A stretch of DNA of 8,242 nucleotides from Chloroflexota bacterium (GTDB taxonomy: Bacteria > Chloroflexota > Anaerolineae > Aggregatilineales > UBA2796): the NCBI GenBank assembly GCA_017743585.1, contig JAGHYP010000115.1, forward strand, positions 1 through 8,242. The letters run 5' to 3'. Positions 1 to 6,632 of the stretch are shown piece after piece; positions within the stretch are counted from its first letter, which is position 1; every line of letters begins with the position of its first letter. The position numbers and the translations under genes are program-made. Under the pieces are notes generated by a model. That model made no database searches. It was not told the origin of the DNA and saw only the letters and a program-made list of their open reading frames with translations.

Positions 1-147
1 GTGCCGCACCTGCACGGTCAGCCGATGCCTGCCTTTGGCGCGCCGCGCCTTCAGCACGCGCCGCCCGCTTTTGGTCTTCATCCGCTGACGGAAGCCATGC
101 ACGCGCAGACGGCGGCGCTTGCGTGGTTGCCATGTGCGCTTGACCAT
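1..147 (-). CDS. rpmH: 50S ribosomal protein bL34, 3' end beyond the window edge
   Basis: Small, very basic protein of the large ribosomal subunit that binds 23S rRNA. The 49 codons visible read MVKRTWQPRKRRRLRVHGF, then RQRMKTKSGRRVLKARRAKG, then RHRLTVQVRH. This matches the bL34 pattern: KRT-QP at the N-terminus, HGFR-RM-T--GR-VL--RRAKGR in the middle and RL-V at the end. No stop is reached before position 1, so a few residues may be missing. bL34 is usually 44-50 residues, so the gene is nearly complete. The ATG at 145-147 has GGAGG (155-159) 7 nt upstream. An in-frame ATG at 151-153 is only 1 nt from that site and is less likely. The family neighbour rnpA would be expected just past the left edge. 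The usual upstream neighbour dnaA is absent and panC is there instead. Identity is secure; only the 3' end is open. Confidence 0.95.
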   Translation of the reverse strand, partial: MVKRTWQPRKRRRLRVHGFRQRMKTKSGRRVLKARRAKGRHRLTVQVRH

Positions 148-154
148 TCTCATT

Positions 155-159
155 CCTCC
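155..159 (-). promoter_or_regulatory. ribosome binding site of rpmH
   Basis: GGAGG on the minus strand, 7 nt before the ATG at 147-145. The spacing selects this ATG over the in-frame ATG at 153-151, which would sit only 1 nt from the site. Confidence 0.8.
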
Positions 160-224
160 AAGATATCAAGAGACCGCGCGAGGCGGCATCTCAATGTTCA
201 TGAGCGAGTTCAGTGTGAGCGCGA

Positions 225-253
225 AGTATAGCGCAAGGGCTAGAGCGGGTCAA
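225..253 (-). promoter_or_regulatory. sigma-70 type promoter of rpmH
   Basis: On the minus strand, TTGACC (253 to 248; consensus TTGACA) is followed by exactly 17 nt and then TATACT (230 to 225; consensus TATAAT). Each hexamer matches at five of six bases. Transcription would start near 218, giving a leader of about 70 nt before the rpmH ATG at 147. It lies between the panC stop and rpmH, so rpmH can be transcribed independently of panC. This is the best promoter in the window. Confidence 0.75.
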
Positions 254-324
254 GGTAAAACCGCGCCGCCGCAGCCTGATTGCCCCGAATCGCTGTTATT
301 GACAACCGAGAATCCGCGCCAAAT

Positions 325-1170
325 TTACTGCTCTACGCCAACGACGATGTTATCAATCAAGCGCGCGCGCCCAATGCGCACTGCCATTGAGAGCAACGCC
401 GGGCCGCAGAGCCGGCCTTCGCACTCCTGCAGCGTCTCAGCATCTGCCACGCTGACGTACTCCACATGTGCTAACGGCTCAGCGGCAAGCACAGCGCGCA
501 TTGTTGCGCGCAACGCTTCTGCATCGCGCTCGCCCTCGGCGTAGCGCGCCTGCGCCGCACATAGCGCACGATACAGCACAGGCGCTGCGGCGCGCTCTTC
601 AGGCGTCAAATAGCTGTTGCGCGAGCTAAGCGCTAATCCATCGGCAGCGCGCACGGTCGGCACGCCGATTACTTCGATAGGAAAGGCGAGATCGCGCACC
701 ATTTGGCGGATGACAGCCAATTGTTGCGCGTCTTTCTGCCCGAAGTACGCGCGTTGCGGCTGCACGATGTTGAATAGCTTGGCGACCACTGTCGCCACGC
801 CGCGAAAATGGCCAGGGCGGCGCGCGCCCTCCAAGCCTTGCGAGAGCGCCTCAACTTGCACATAGGTTTGGAAGCCGTGCGGATACATCGCCTCGACGCT
901 CGGCGTGAAGACGATCAGATCGACAAACGCGCTCAGCAAGGCGAGATCGCGCTCCAGATCGCGCGGGTAAGCGCCGAAATCTTCGTTCTCTCCGAATTGC
1001 AGCGGATTGACGAAGATGGAGACAGCAGCATGATCGTTCTCAGCCACAGCGCGCTGCACCAGCGCCATATGTCCTTCGTGCAAATAGCCCATTGTCGGCA
1101 CAAAGCCGAGCGAGCCTGTGCGCCGCGCGCGCTCCGCGCGCAACGCTTCAATGCTCTCACAGACGATCAC
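325..1170 (-). CDS. panC: pantothenate synthetase (pantoate--beta-alanine ligase, EC 6.3.2.1)
   Basis: Cytosolic enzyme that activates pantoate with ATP and joins it to beta-alanine to give pantothenate, the precursor of coenzyme A. Family motifs are present and in order (numbering from the outer GTG at 1176): PTMGYLHEGH at 27-36 with the HIGH-type histidines 33 and 36, IFVNPLQF at 54-61 (Asn57, Gln60), RPGHFRGVATVVAKLFNIV at 120-138, YFGQKD at 144-149 (Lys148), and DGLALSSRN at 179-187. Length of about 281-283 residues is normal. GTG codons at 1176 and 1170 are both in frame. GGAGG (1184 to 1180) is 3 nt from the first and 9 nt from the second, and aligning the start to E. coli PanC (MLIIETL) also favours 1170. 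No panB or panD is adjacent, so the rest of the pathway is encoded elsewhere. No obvious hairpin terminator follows the TAA. Confidence 0.95.
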   Translation of the reverse strand: MIVCESIEALRAERARRTGSLGFVPTMGYLHEGHMALVQRAVAENDHAAVSIFVNPLQFGENEDFGAYPRDLERDLALLSAFVDLIVFTPSVEAMYPHGFQTYVQVEALSQGLEGARRPGHFRGVATVVAKLFNIVQPQRAYFGQKDAQQLAVIRQMVRDLAFPIEVIGVPTVRAADGLALSSRNSYLTPEERAAAPVLYRALCAAQARYAEGERDAEALRATMRAVLAAEPLAHVEYVSVADAETLQECEGRLCGPALLSMAVRIGRARLIDNIVVGVEQ

Positions 1171-1179
1171 AAACACTCC

Positions 1180-1184
1180 CCTCC
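1180..1184 (-). promoter_or_regulatory. ribosome binding site of panC (start-deciding)
   Basis: GGAGG on the minus strand. It is 9 nt before the GTG at 1170-1168 and only 3 nt before the GTG at 1176-1174, which argues for the inner GTG as the translation start. Confidence 0.65.
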
Positions 1185-1190
1185 AGCGGA

Positions 1191-1376
1191 TTAAAATCGT
1201 GCCACAGTGCGCCGCGATCTTTCAAGCGCCAATCTTTGCGGCATCTCAAACGCTTTTTCAATGCTCAGAAAACGCTCTTCATCCGCAATGAAGCTGGGGA
1301 AGTTGGGCATTGGAACAGGATTGTGATACATCTTAAGCGAAATCAACTCTAGAAAGGATGAATAGGGAGCAAACAC
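1191..1376 (-). CDS. doubtful small ORF upstream of panC
   Basis: An open frame of up to 61 codons (GTG at 1376, or ATG at 1331 for 46 residues) fills most of the divergent region between panC and the kinase. Its TAA lies a few bases before the panC ribosome binding site, so it would be the first gene of a panC transcript if expressed. The product includes MPNFPSFIADEERFLSIEKA and ends RRTVARF. I do not recognise it and see no membrane segment or known motif. No convincing Shine-Dalgarno sequence precedes either start, and codon choice is mixed. It may be a real short gene, a degraded gene end, or chance. The same DNA must also hold any promoters of panC and of the kinase, although I found no convincing -35/-10 pair on either strand. 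Confidence 0.2.
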   Translation of the reverse strand: MFAPYSSFLELISLKMYHNPVPMPNFPSFIADEERFLSIEKAFEMPQRLALERSRRTVARF

Positions 1377-1383
1377 CTAGAGA

Positions 1384-4300
1384 ATGGTGCGTTTTATGTC
1401 GCAGCAAGTGGACTCAAAACCGATCTTAGAGGCGCTGGAAAAGCTGGCCGAGGCACACGGCAGAGAAGCCGTGCTTGCCGCTATACAGCACTTCGCTGAC
1501 GGCAACACGCAAGCGAGTGTGGAAGCCGATCTGCGCGAGGCCCTGCGCCAAGCGGAGCAATTCCGCATTGCGCTCGACGAAGCTGCTATCGTGGCAATCA
1601 CAGACGTGCGCGGCATCATCGAGTATGCGAACGACAAATTCTGCCAAATCTCCAAATACAGCCGCGAAGAGCTGATTGGGCAAGACCATCGCATCATCAA
1701 TAGCGGCTATCATCCGAAGGAATACATCCGCCAGATGTGGGTGACGATTGCCAATGGCAAAGTCTGGCGGGGCGAGTTTCGCAACCGCGCCAAAGATGGC
1801 AGTATCTACTGGGTAGATACAACCATTGTGCCATTGCTAGACGCACGCGGCAAGCCGCGCAAGTACGTCTCGATTCGTTACGAGATCACGGCGCTGAAGA
1901 AAGAGCAGGAGAACGCCCAGCGGCGCGCCGCCGAATTGGAGACCGTGGCGCAGGTTAGCACTGCCATTTCCACCATTCGCGACACCTATAAGCTGCTGCA
2001 GACAGTCGCTGACCTGACCAAGACGCGCTTCAACCTCTATCATGCACATATCTACCTGCTGGATGAGGCAAGCCAAAGATTGGTGCTGGCGGCAGGCGCC
2101 GGTCAGGCGGGGCGCGTGATGCGCCAGAAAGGTCACGCCATTCCGCTCCATCATCCGCACTCGATCGTGGCGCTCGCTGCGCGTGAACGGCGCGGCGTGA
2201 TCGTGAACGACGTGACGACAAGTCCTGACTTCCTGCCCAATCCGCTGCTGCCGGATACTCGCGCCGAGATGGCGCTGCCGATGATCGTCGGCGACCAGCT
2301 GATCGGCGTGTTGGACGTGCAGAGCGAGCAAGTCGGGCGCTTCACTGAGGAAGACGTGCGCGTGAAAGGCGCGCTCGCCGCTCAGATCGCCATTGCTGTG
2401 CAGAACGCGCGCGCCTTTGAAGAGATTCAGCGCACACAAGCCGCCTTGCGCGAGAGCGAGGAAATCTACCGCGCCTTCGCCAGCAACTTCCCGAATGGTT
2501 TCATCGCCCTCTACGATCACGAGCTGCGCTACAAGCTGGTGGACGGCTTGGGCCTAGCGGAAGCGGGCTTGAGCAAAGAGAAGCTGGAAGGCAAGACCAT
2601 CTACGAAGCGTGGCCGCCTCAGATTGCGCGAGCGATTGAGCCGCAGTACGTCAGCGCGCTGGTTGGCGAGACAAACGTCGTCGAAGTGCCGCTCGGCGAC
2701 AAGATTTACCAGCAGTTCACCTCGCCCGTGCGCGACAAAGAGGGGCAGATCATCGCTGGCATGGTCATGACACAGGACGTGACCGCATTGCGCAAGGCGC
2801 AGCAAGAGACGGAGCGCACGCTCACGCAGCTCAACACGCTCTACCAGAACTCAGTGGACATGATCGGCATCGCTGACCTAGAGTCAGGCATGTTCATCGA
2901 GCTGAATCCAAGCTGGGAGCGGACGCTTGGCTACACCCGCGCCGAGCTGATGGCAGAGCCGTTCATCAATTTTGTGCATCCTGACGACGTGGAAGCGACT
3001 CTCCGAGAGTGGGAATCTGAGCGCACCACTGGCAAGCCAACAAGCTCGTTTATCAACCGCTGCCGAACGAAGAATGGCGACTATCGCATTTTCTCGTGGA
3101 ATGCCTCGACCAGCCTTGATAAGCGCTATGCCTACTTCGTCGTCCGCGACGTGACCGATGAAATTGCCCAGCAAGAGATCATCGAGCGCCGCGCACGCGA
3201 GCTAACGACCGTCGCCGAAGTGAGCGCTGCTTCTGCACAGCTGATCGAAGTGGATGAGCTGCTCCAGCGCGTGGTTGACCTGACCAAAGAGCGCTTCAAG
3301 CTCTACCATGCCCATATTTACCTGCTGGAGGAAGACGGCAAAACGCTCAGGCTGCGCGCAGGCGCCGGCCGCCCTGGCGAGCTGATGAAGGCACAAGGGC
3401 GTAGCATCAACATCATGCATCCGCACTCAATTGTGGCGCTGGCGGCGCGCGAGCGGCGCGGCGTGGTCGTCAACGACGTCACGCTCGACCCATACTTCCT
3501 GCCCAACCCATTGCTGCCCGAGACACGCGCTGAGCTAGCAGTTCCGCTTATCGTCGGCGATCAGTTGCTCGGCGTGCTGGACGTGCAGAGCGATCAGGTA
3601 GGGTACTTCACGGAAGAAGATATCCGCCTCAAGAGGATATTGGCAGATCAGATCGCCGTGGCCGTTCAGAACGCACGTCAGTACGCGCAGAGGCAAGAAG
3701 ACCTGCTCATCTTGAACGCCACTTCGCAGATCAGCGCGCAGCTGCGCGGCCCTGAGCGCTTGGAAATTGCGATGCAGTCCATTCTGGATAGCCTGTTGCC
3801 CATCTTCAAGGCGCAGAACGCTGCTTACTTCGAGTATGACTCGATACATCATGAATGGCTCGGCATGGCGAGCGTTGGCACTGCTGAGAGCGTCCAAGGC
3901 GCGCGCGAAGCGCGCGAGCGCTACCCGCACGGCGTGGAAGCGCTAGAAAAGCAGCAGGTCATTGTGCTGGCCAACACTGCTGAATATCCGAACTTCCCGC
4001 CTGAGCGGCTACAGGGCGCAGATGCCGTTCGCTCGGCGATGGCCGTGCCAGTTGTGGTACAAGGTCGCTCGCAAGGCGTGCTCTTCTTCAACTACACAGG
4101 CAAGCCGCATCAGTTTAGCGCGCGCGCGCGCGACCTAGTGCAGAGCTTCGCCAATCAAATCGCGATTGGTTTGGAAGACCGCTTGCTGGAGCAAGAAGCG
4201 CGCCAAGCTTTTGAAGAGACAGCGCGTATCTACGAGAACTCGGCCGACCTGATCGGCGTGGCAGGCTTGACAGATGGCTATTTCAAACGTCTGAATCCTG

Positions 4301-5802
4301 CCTGGACGCGCACGCTCGGCTGGACGTTCGAAGAGCTGACTTCGCGTCCGTATATCGAGTTCGTGCATCCTGACGACGTGGCGCGTACCGTTGAGGAAGC
4401 GCAACGACAGCTCGCAGAGGGCAAGCCGACGGTTTACTTCGTCAATCGTTACCGCACCAAGGACGGCGACTATCGCATCCTGGCGTGGAACGCGCAGCCC
4501 AACCAGGCAGATGACCGCGTTTACTTTGTGGCGCGCGATATCACTGACGAAGTGAAGCAGCAACGCGCTCTGGAGCGCCGCGCAGCCGAGCTAGCGGTTG
4601 TCTCTGAGGTGAGCGCTGCCGCTGCGACTGTGCTGGATGTTGACCGCTTGCTTCAAACAGTTGCTGATCTGACTAAGGAGCGCTTCCAGCTCTATCATGC
4701 GCACATCTATCTGTACGATCCTGAGGAAGAGAGCTTGGTGCTGGCCGCTGGCGCAGGCGAAGCTGGTCGGGTCATGCGCAAGCAAGGTCACCGCATTCGC
4801 ATAAACAGGCCGCATTCGATTGTAGCGCGCGCGGCGCGCGAGCGGCGCGGCGTGATCGTCAACGACGTGATGCTGGACGATAGCTTCTTGCCCAATCCGC
4901 TGCTGCCTGATACGCGCGCTGAGCTGGCAGTGCCGATGATCGTAGGCGATCAGCTGATCGGCGTGCTGGACGTGCAGAGCGAGACCGTCAACCGCTTCGA
5001 TGAAGAAGATGTGCACATCCAAACAGCGCTCGCTGACCAGATCGCCGTGGCAGTGCAAAACGCGCGGCTCTACCAGCAGCAAGTGAAGATAGCGGAAGAA
5101 GCGCGCAAGCTTGACCGCTTGAAGAACGAATTCCTCGCTTCGATGTCGCACGAGCTGCGCACGCCGCTGAACTCGATCATCGGCTATGCCGAAGTGTTGC
5201 TGGATGGCGTGGACGGCGAGCTACCTGATGAAGCACTAGAAGATGTACGGGCGATCTACGATAGCGGCAGGCATCTGTTGAGCATGATCAACGACATCCT
5301 AGACCTTGCCAAGATCGAGGCAGAGCGCCTTGAGCTGGATCGCGCGGCGCTATCGCTCGCAGTCGTGGTTGATGAAGTGCAGCGGGCAACCGCTATCTTG
5401 GTCAAGGATAAGCCGGTCGAGATCAAGGTCGAGCTGCCCGCTGATCTGCCACCAATATACGCCGATCACGTGCGCCTGCGCCAAATCTTGAACAACCTAG
5501 TCAGCAATGCGGTGAAGTTCACCAACAAAGGCTACGTGCGTATCACGGCGCAGCACGTGCCAGATGAGCGCGCCGTCATGGTCAGCGTCGAGGATACAGG
5601 CATCGGCATCGCGCCAGAACATATCGAGGTTATCTTCGAGCGCTTCCGCCAAGTGGATGGCTCATCGTCGCGGCGCGCAGGCGGCACGGGCTTAGGCTTG
5701 AGCATCACCAAGCGCTTGGTCGAGATGCACGGCGGGCGCATCTGGGTGGAAAGCGAGCTTGGCAAAGGCTCTAAGTTCAGCTTCACGATGCCTGTTGCCT
5801 AG
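1384..5802 (+). CDS. soluble multi-PAS/GAF sensor histidine kinase
   Basis: A 1472-residue cytosolic two-component kinase with no signal peptide or membrane span. Order: charged helical N-terminus (about 10-58); PAS1 (60-175); GAF1 (184-347); PAS2 (358-473); PAS3 (484-597); GAF2 (604-770); GAF3, divergent (773-945); PAS4 (946-1059); GAF4 (1067-1233); HisKA (about 1240-1320); HATPase_c (about 1360-1472). The H-box MSHELRTPLN carries the phospho-accepting His1256. The N-box QILNNLVSNAVKFT starts at Gln1367, the G1 box DTGIGI at Asp1404 and the G2 box GGTGLGL at 1433-1439, so all catalytic boxes are intact. There is no receiver domain, so phosphate must pass to a separate protein; the receiver at 6633-7061 is the nearest candidate. 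PAS1 (YANDKFCQISKYS...WRGEFRNRAKDGSIYWVDTT) resembles Aer-like PAS domains. Ligands of the sensor domains cannot be read from sequence. A TAG two codons upstream fixes ATG 1384 (or 1396) as the start. The only Shine-Dalgarno-like site, GGGAG at 1365-1369, is a long 14 nt away. Confidence 0.93.
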   Translation: MVRFMSQQVDSKPILEALEKLAEAHGREAVLAAIQHFADGNTQASVEADLREALRQAEQFRIALDEAAIVAITDVRGIIEYANDKFCQISKYSREELIGQDHRIINSGYHPKEYIRQMWVTIANGKVWRGEFRNRAKDGSIYWVDTTIVPLLDARGKPRKYVSIRYEITALKKEQENAQRRAAELETVAQVSTAISTIRDTYKLLQTVADLTKTRFNLYHAHIYLLDEASQRLVLAAGAGQAGRVMRQKGHAIPLHHPHSIVALAARERRGVIVNDVTTSPDFLPNPLLPDTRAEMALPMIVGDQLIGVLDVQSEQVGRFTEEDVRVKGALAAQIAIAVQNARAFEEIQRTQAALRESEEIYRAFASNFPNGFIALYDHELRYKLVDGLGLAEAGLSKEKLEGKTIYEAWPPQIARAIEPQYVSALVGETNVVEVPLGDKIYQQFTSPVRDKEGQIIAGMVMTQDVTALRKAQQETERTLTQLNTLYQNSVDMIGIADLESGMFIELNPSWERTLGYTRAELMAEPFINFVHPDDVEATLREWESERTTGKPTSSFINRCRTKNGDYRIFSWNASTSLDKRYAYFVVRDVTDEIAQQEIIERRARELTTVAEVSAASAQLIEVDELLQRVVDLTKERFKLYHAHIYLLEEDGKTLRLRAGAGRPGELMKAQGRSINIMHPHSIVALAARERRGVVVNDVTLDPYFLPNPLLPETRAELAVPLIVGDQLLGVLDVQSDQVGYFTEEDIRLKRILADQIAVAVQNARQYAQRQEDLLILNATSQISAQLRGPERLEIAMQSILDSLLPIFKAQNAAYFEYDSIHHEWLGMASVGTAESVQGAREARERYPHGVEALEKQQVIVLANTAEYPNFPPERLQGADAVRSAMAVPVVVQGRSQGVLFFNYTGKPHQFSARARDLVQSFANQIAIGLEDRLLEQEARQAFEETARIYENSADLIGVAGLTDGYFKRLNPAWTRTLGWTFEELTSRPYIEFVHPDDVARTVEEAQRQLAEGKPTVYFVNRYRTKDGDYRILAWNAQPNQADDRVYFVARDITDEVKQQRALERRAAELAVVSEVSAAAATVLDVDRLLQTVADLTKERFQLYHAHIYLYDPEEESLVLAAGAGEAGRVMRKQGHRIRINRPHSIVARAARERRGVIVNDVMLDDSFLPNPLLPDTRAELAVPMIVGDQLIGVLDVQSETVNRFDEEDVHIQTALADQIAVAVQNARLYQQQVKIAEEARKLDRLKNEFLASMSHELRTPLNSIIGYAEVLLDGVDGELPDEALEDVRAIYDSGRHLLSMINDILDLAKIEAERLELDRAALSLAVVVDEVQRATAILVKDKPVEIKVELPADLPPIYADHVRLRQILNNLVSNAVKFTNKGYVRITAQHVPDERAVMVSVEDTGIGIAPEHIEVIFERFRQVDGSSSRRAGGTGLGLSITKRLVEMHGGRIWVESELGKGSKFSFTMPVA
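2035..2412 (+). repeat. third copy of the GAF repeat (GAF1)
   Basis: Encodes kinase residues Leu218-Arg343 (126 residues). It aligns gap-free with the GAF parts of copies A (3301-3678) and B (4690-5067). By eye, 95 of 126 residues match GAF4, so GAF1 and GAF4 are the closer pair. Exact DNA matches with GAF4 are short, such as CCCAATCCGCTGCTGCC, so the duplication is not very recent. Confidence 0.85.
2842..3678 (+). repeat. internal PAS-GAF repeat unit, copy A (PAS3-GAF2)
   Basis: Encodes kinase residues Tyr487-Arg765 (279 residues), from YQNSVDMIG to AVQNAR. It aligns with copy B (4231-5067) without net insertion or deletion. In the last 126 residues (LYHAH to QNAR) I count 87 of 126 identical to copy B by eye. 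This is coding duplication within one gene, not a mobile element. Confidence 0.85.
4231..5067 (+). repeat. internal PAS-GAF repeat unit, copy B (PAS4-GAF4)
   Basis: Encodes kinase residues Tyr950-Arg1228 (279 residues), offset from copy A by exactly 463 residues (1389 bp). Shared landmarks include FVHPDDV, GKPT, DLTKERF, LYHAHIYL, AARERRGV, FLPNPLLP and LADQIAVAVQNAR. The divergent GAF3 lies between the two copies. Confidence 0.85.
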
Positions 5803-5833
5803 CGCAACGCGCAGGTGTTCCTCTCAGCGGCAG

Positions 5834-6454
5834 CTATTTGGCGGGCGCGCGCGCAGCGATCTCGGCCGTGATGATGCTCACCACTTCTGCCACGCAGCTC
5901 TCTAACTGATCGTTGACGACGCGGTAGTGGCACTCATCGGCGCGCTGCAGTTCTTCTTCAGCGCGCCTTAACCGATCTTCTAGATCAGCGGCGTCTATGT
6001 TGCCGCGCTGCAGAATGCGCTCGCGCAGCGCGTCGCGGCTTGGCGGCAGCACAAAGATCGAGATTAAGTTGTCAGGAAAAACGGCACGGATAGCAGCTGT
6101 GCCGCGGATATCGATGTCGGCGATCAGTTGCGCGCCTTCGCGCAATCCGTCGTGAAGCTCGCGGTAGGGCGTGCCATAGAACTTGCCGCTATGCACTTCC
6201 TGATGCTCGATGAAGGCGCCTTCGGCGACCATTGCCTGGAAGCGCTCAAGCGTGACGAAGAAGTGATCGCGCCCTTCCTCCTCGTTTGGGCGCTTCGGAC
6301 GCGTGGTGTACGTCGGGAAGCGCCGCAGGTTTGGCAACTGTGACAGCACGCGCTCCATGATGGCGTTCTTGCCCACGCCTGAAGGCCCGACCAGCACAAA
6401 GAGCAGACCGCGCAAGTGCGCTGAAGCACTGTTGAGAGTGTGTGGGTCGTTCAT
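5834..6454 (-). CDS. gmk: guanylate kinase (EC 2.7.4.8)
   Basis: Cytosolic essential enzyme that phosphorylates GMP to GDP with ATP, feeding GTP and dGTP synthesis. At 206 residues it has the normal length. The P-loop GPSGVGKN is at 23-30. TTRPKRPNEEEGRDHFFV (50-67) corresponds to the GMP-binding TTR-pR--E--G--Y-FV block. E-QEVHSGKFYGTPY (83-97) matches the YGT block, ADIDIRG (112-118) the LDID-QG block, and IFVLPPS (133-139) with the downstream RL-RAEEEL helix the C-terminal core. The residue after the P-loop lysine is Asn30 rather than Ser/Thr, which is unusual for a Walker A motif. The start is ATG 6454. No Shine-Dalgarno sequence precedes it, but TACAAT ends 7 nt before the ATG. It is convergent with the kinase gene (31 bp apart) and divergent from the response regulator. 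The common partners rpoZ and coaBC are not adjacent. Confidence 0.94.
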   Translation of the reverse strand: MNDPHTLNSASAHLRGLLFVLVGPSGVGKNAIMERVLSQLPNLRRFPTYTTRPKRPNEEEGRDHFFVTLERFQAMVAEGAFIEHQEVHSGKFYGTPYRELHDGLREGAQLIADIDIRGTAAIRAVFPDNLISIFVLPPSRDALRERILQRGNIDAADLEDRLRRAEEELQRADECHYRVVNDQLESCVAEVVSIITAEIAARAPAK

Positions 6455-6461
6455 GCGGGCA

Positions 6462-6467
6462 ATTGTA
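6462..6467 (-). promoter_or_regulatory. possible -10 box of gmk, suggesting a leaderless mRNA
   Basis: TACAAT on the minus strand (6467 to 6462; five of six match TATAAT) is separated by 7 nt from the gmk ATG (6454). A transcript from it would start at or within a base or two of the ATG. This agrees with the absence of a Shine-Dalgarno sequence. No good -35 hexamer is seen 16-18 nt upstream. Confidence 0.4.
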
Positions 6468-6552
6468 ACCGAGCGCGCGCGATTGGGCTAGAGAGCGCTC
6501 TGATGAGATCGGCAGAGTCGCGCCCAGCACACACCGTTTCTCACCCGTTCTC

Positions 6553-6580
6553 TTGCCATTTCCATATTTCGTTTTAAACT
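6553..6580 (+). promoter_or_regulatory. possible promoter of the response regulator gene
   Basis: TTGCCA (6553-6558, five of six match TTGACA), a 16-nt spacer, then TAAACT (6575-6580, four of six match TATAAT), in an AT-richer patch of otherwise GC-rich DNA. Transcription would start near 6587, about 45 nt before the TTG start. The -10 match is only moderate. Confidence 0.4.
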
Positions 6581-6620
6581 TACAGCTGAAATCTGAAGTG
6601 GGCTGCGCCACCAATCTGTG

Positions 6621-6625
6621 AGGGG
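6621..6625 (+). promoter_or_regulatory. ribosome binding site of the response regulator (start-deciding)
   Basis: AGGGG lies 7 nt before the TTG at 6633. It falls inside the open frame if the upstream GTG at 6618 is taken as start, and it is too far (19 nt) from the ATG at 6645. It therefore points to TTG 6633. Confidence 0.6.
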
Positions 6626-6632
6626 AAATTCC

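Noticed and set aside
1..231. Plus-strand open frame at the left edge
   Set aside because: It is antisense to rpmH, whose bL34 motifs on the minus strand are unmistakable.
296..304. DnaA-box-like TTATTGACA near rpmH
   Set aside because: It has two mismatches to TTATCCACA, occurs singly and has no AT-rich region nearby; no support for an origin.
1174..1176. Outer GTG as panC start
   Set aside because: It is only 3 nt from the GGAGG site. The inner GTG at 1170 has 9-nt spacing and aligns with the usual PanC start. The difference is two residues.
1303..1329. Promoter for the kinase gene (TTGGGC ... TGATAC)
   Set aside because: The spacer is only 15 nt and both hexamers are weak, so I could not support a promoter here.
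1837..2520. Long minus-strand open frame of 227 codons inside the kinase, and similar ones at 4135-4563 and 4591-5151
   Set aside because: They are antisense to well-conserved PAS/GAF coding sequence, show no recognisable domains, and are explained by GC-biased codon use on the opposite strand.
5803..5833. Terminator between the convergent kinase and gmk genes
   Set aside because: The only dyad is GCGC-AAC-GCGC (4 bp) with no T-run; it is too weak to call.
6618..6620. GTG start for the response regulator
   Set aside because: It lies upstream of the ribosome binding site; TTG 6633 fits better.
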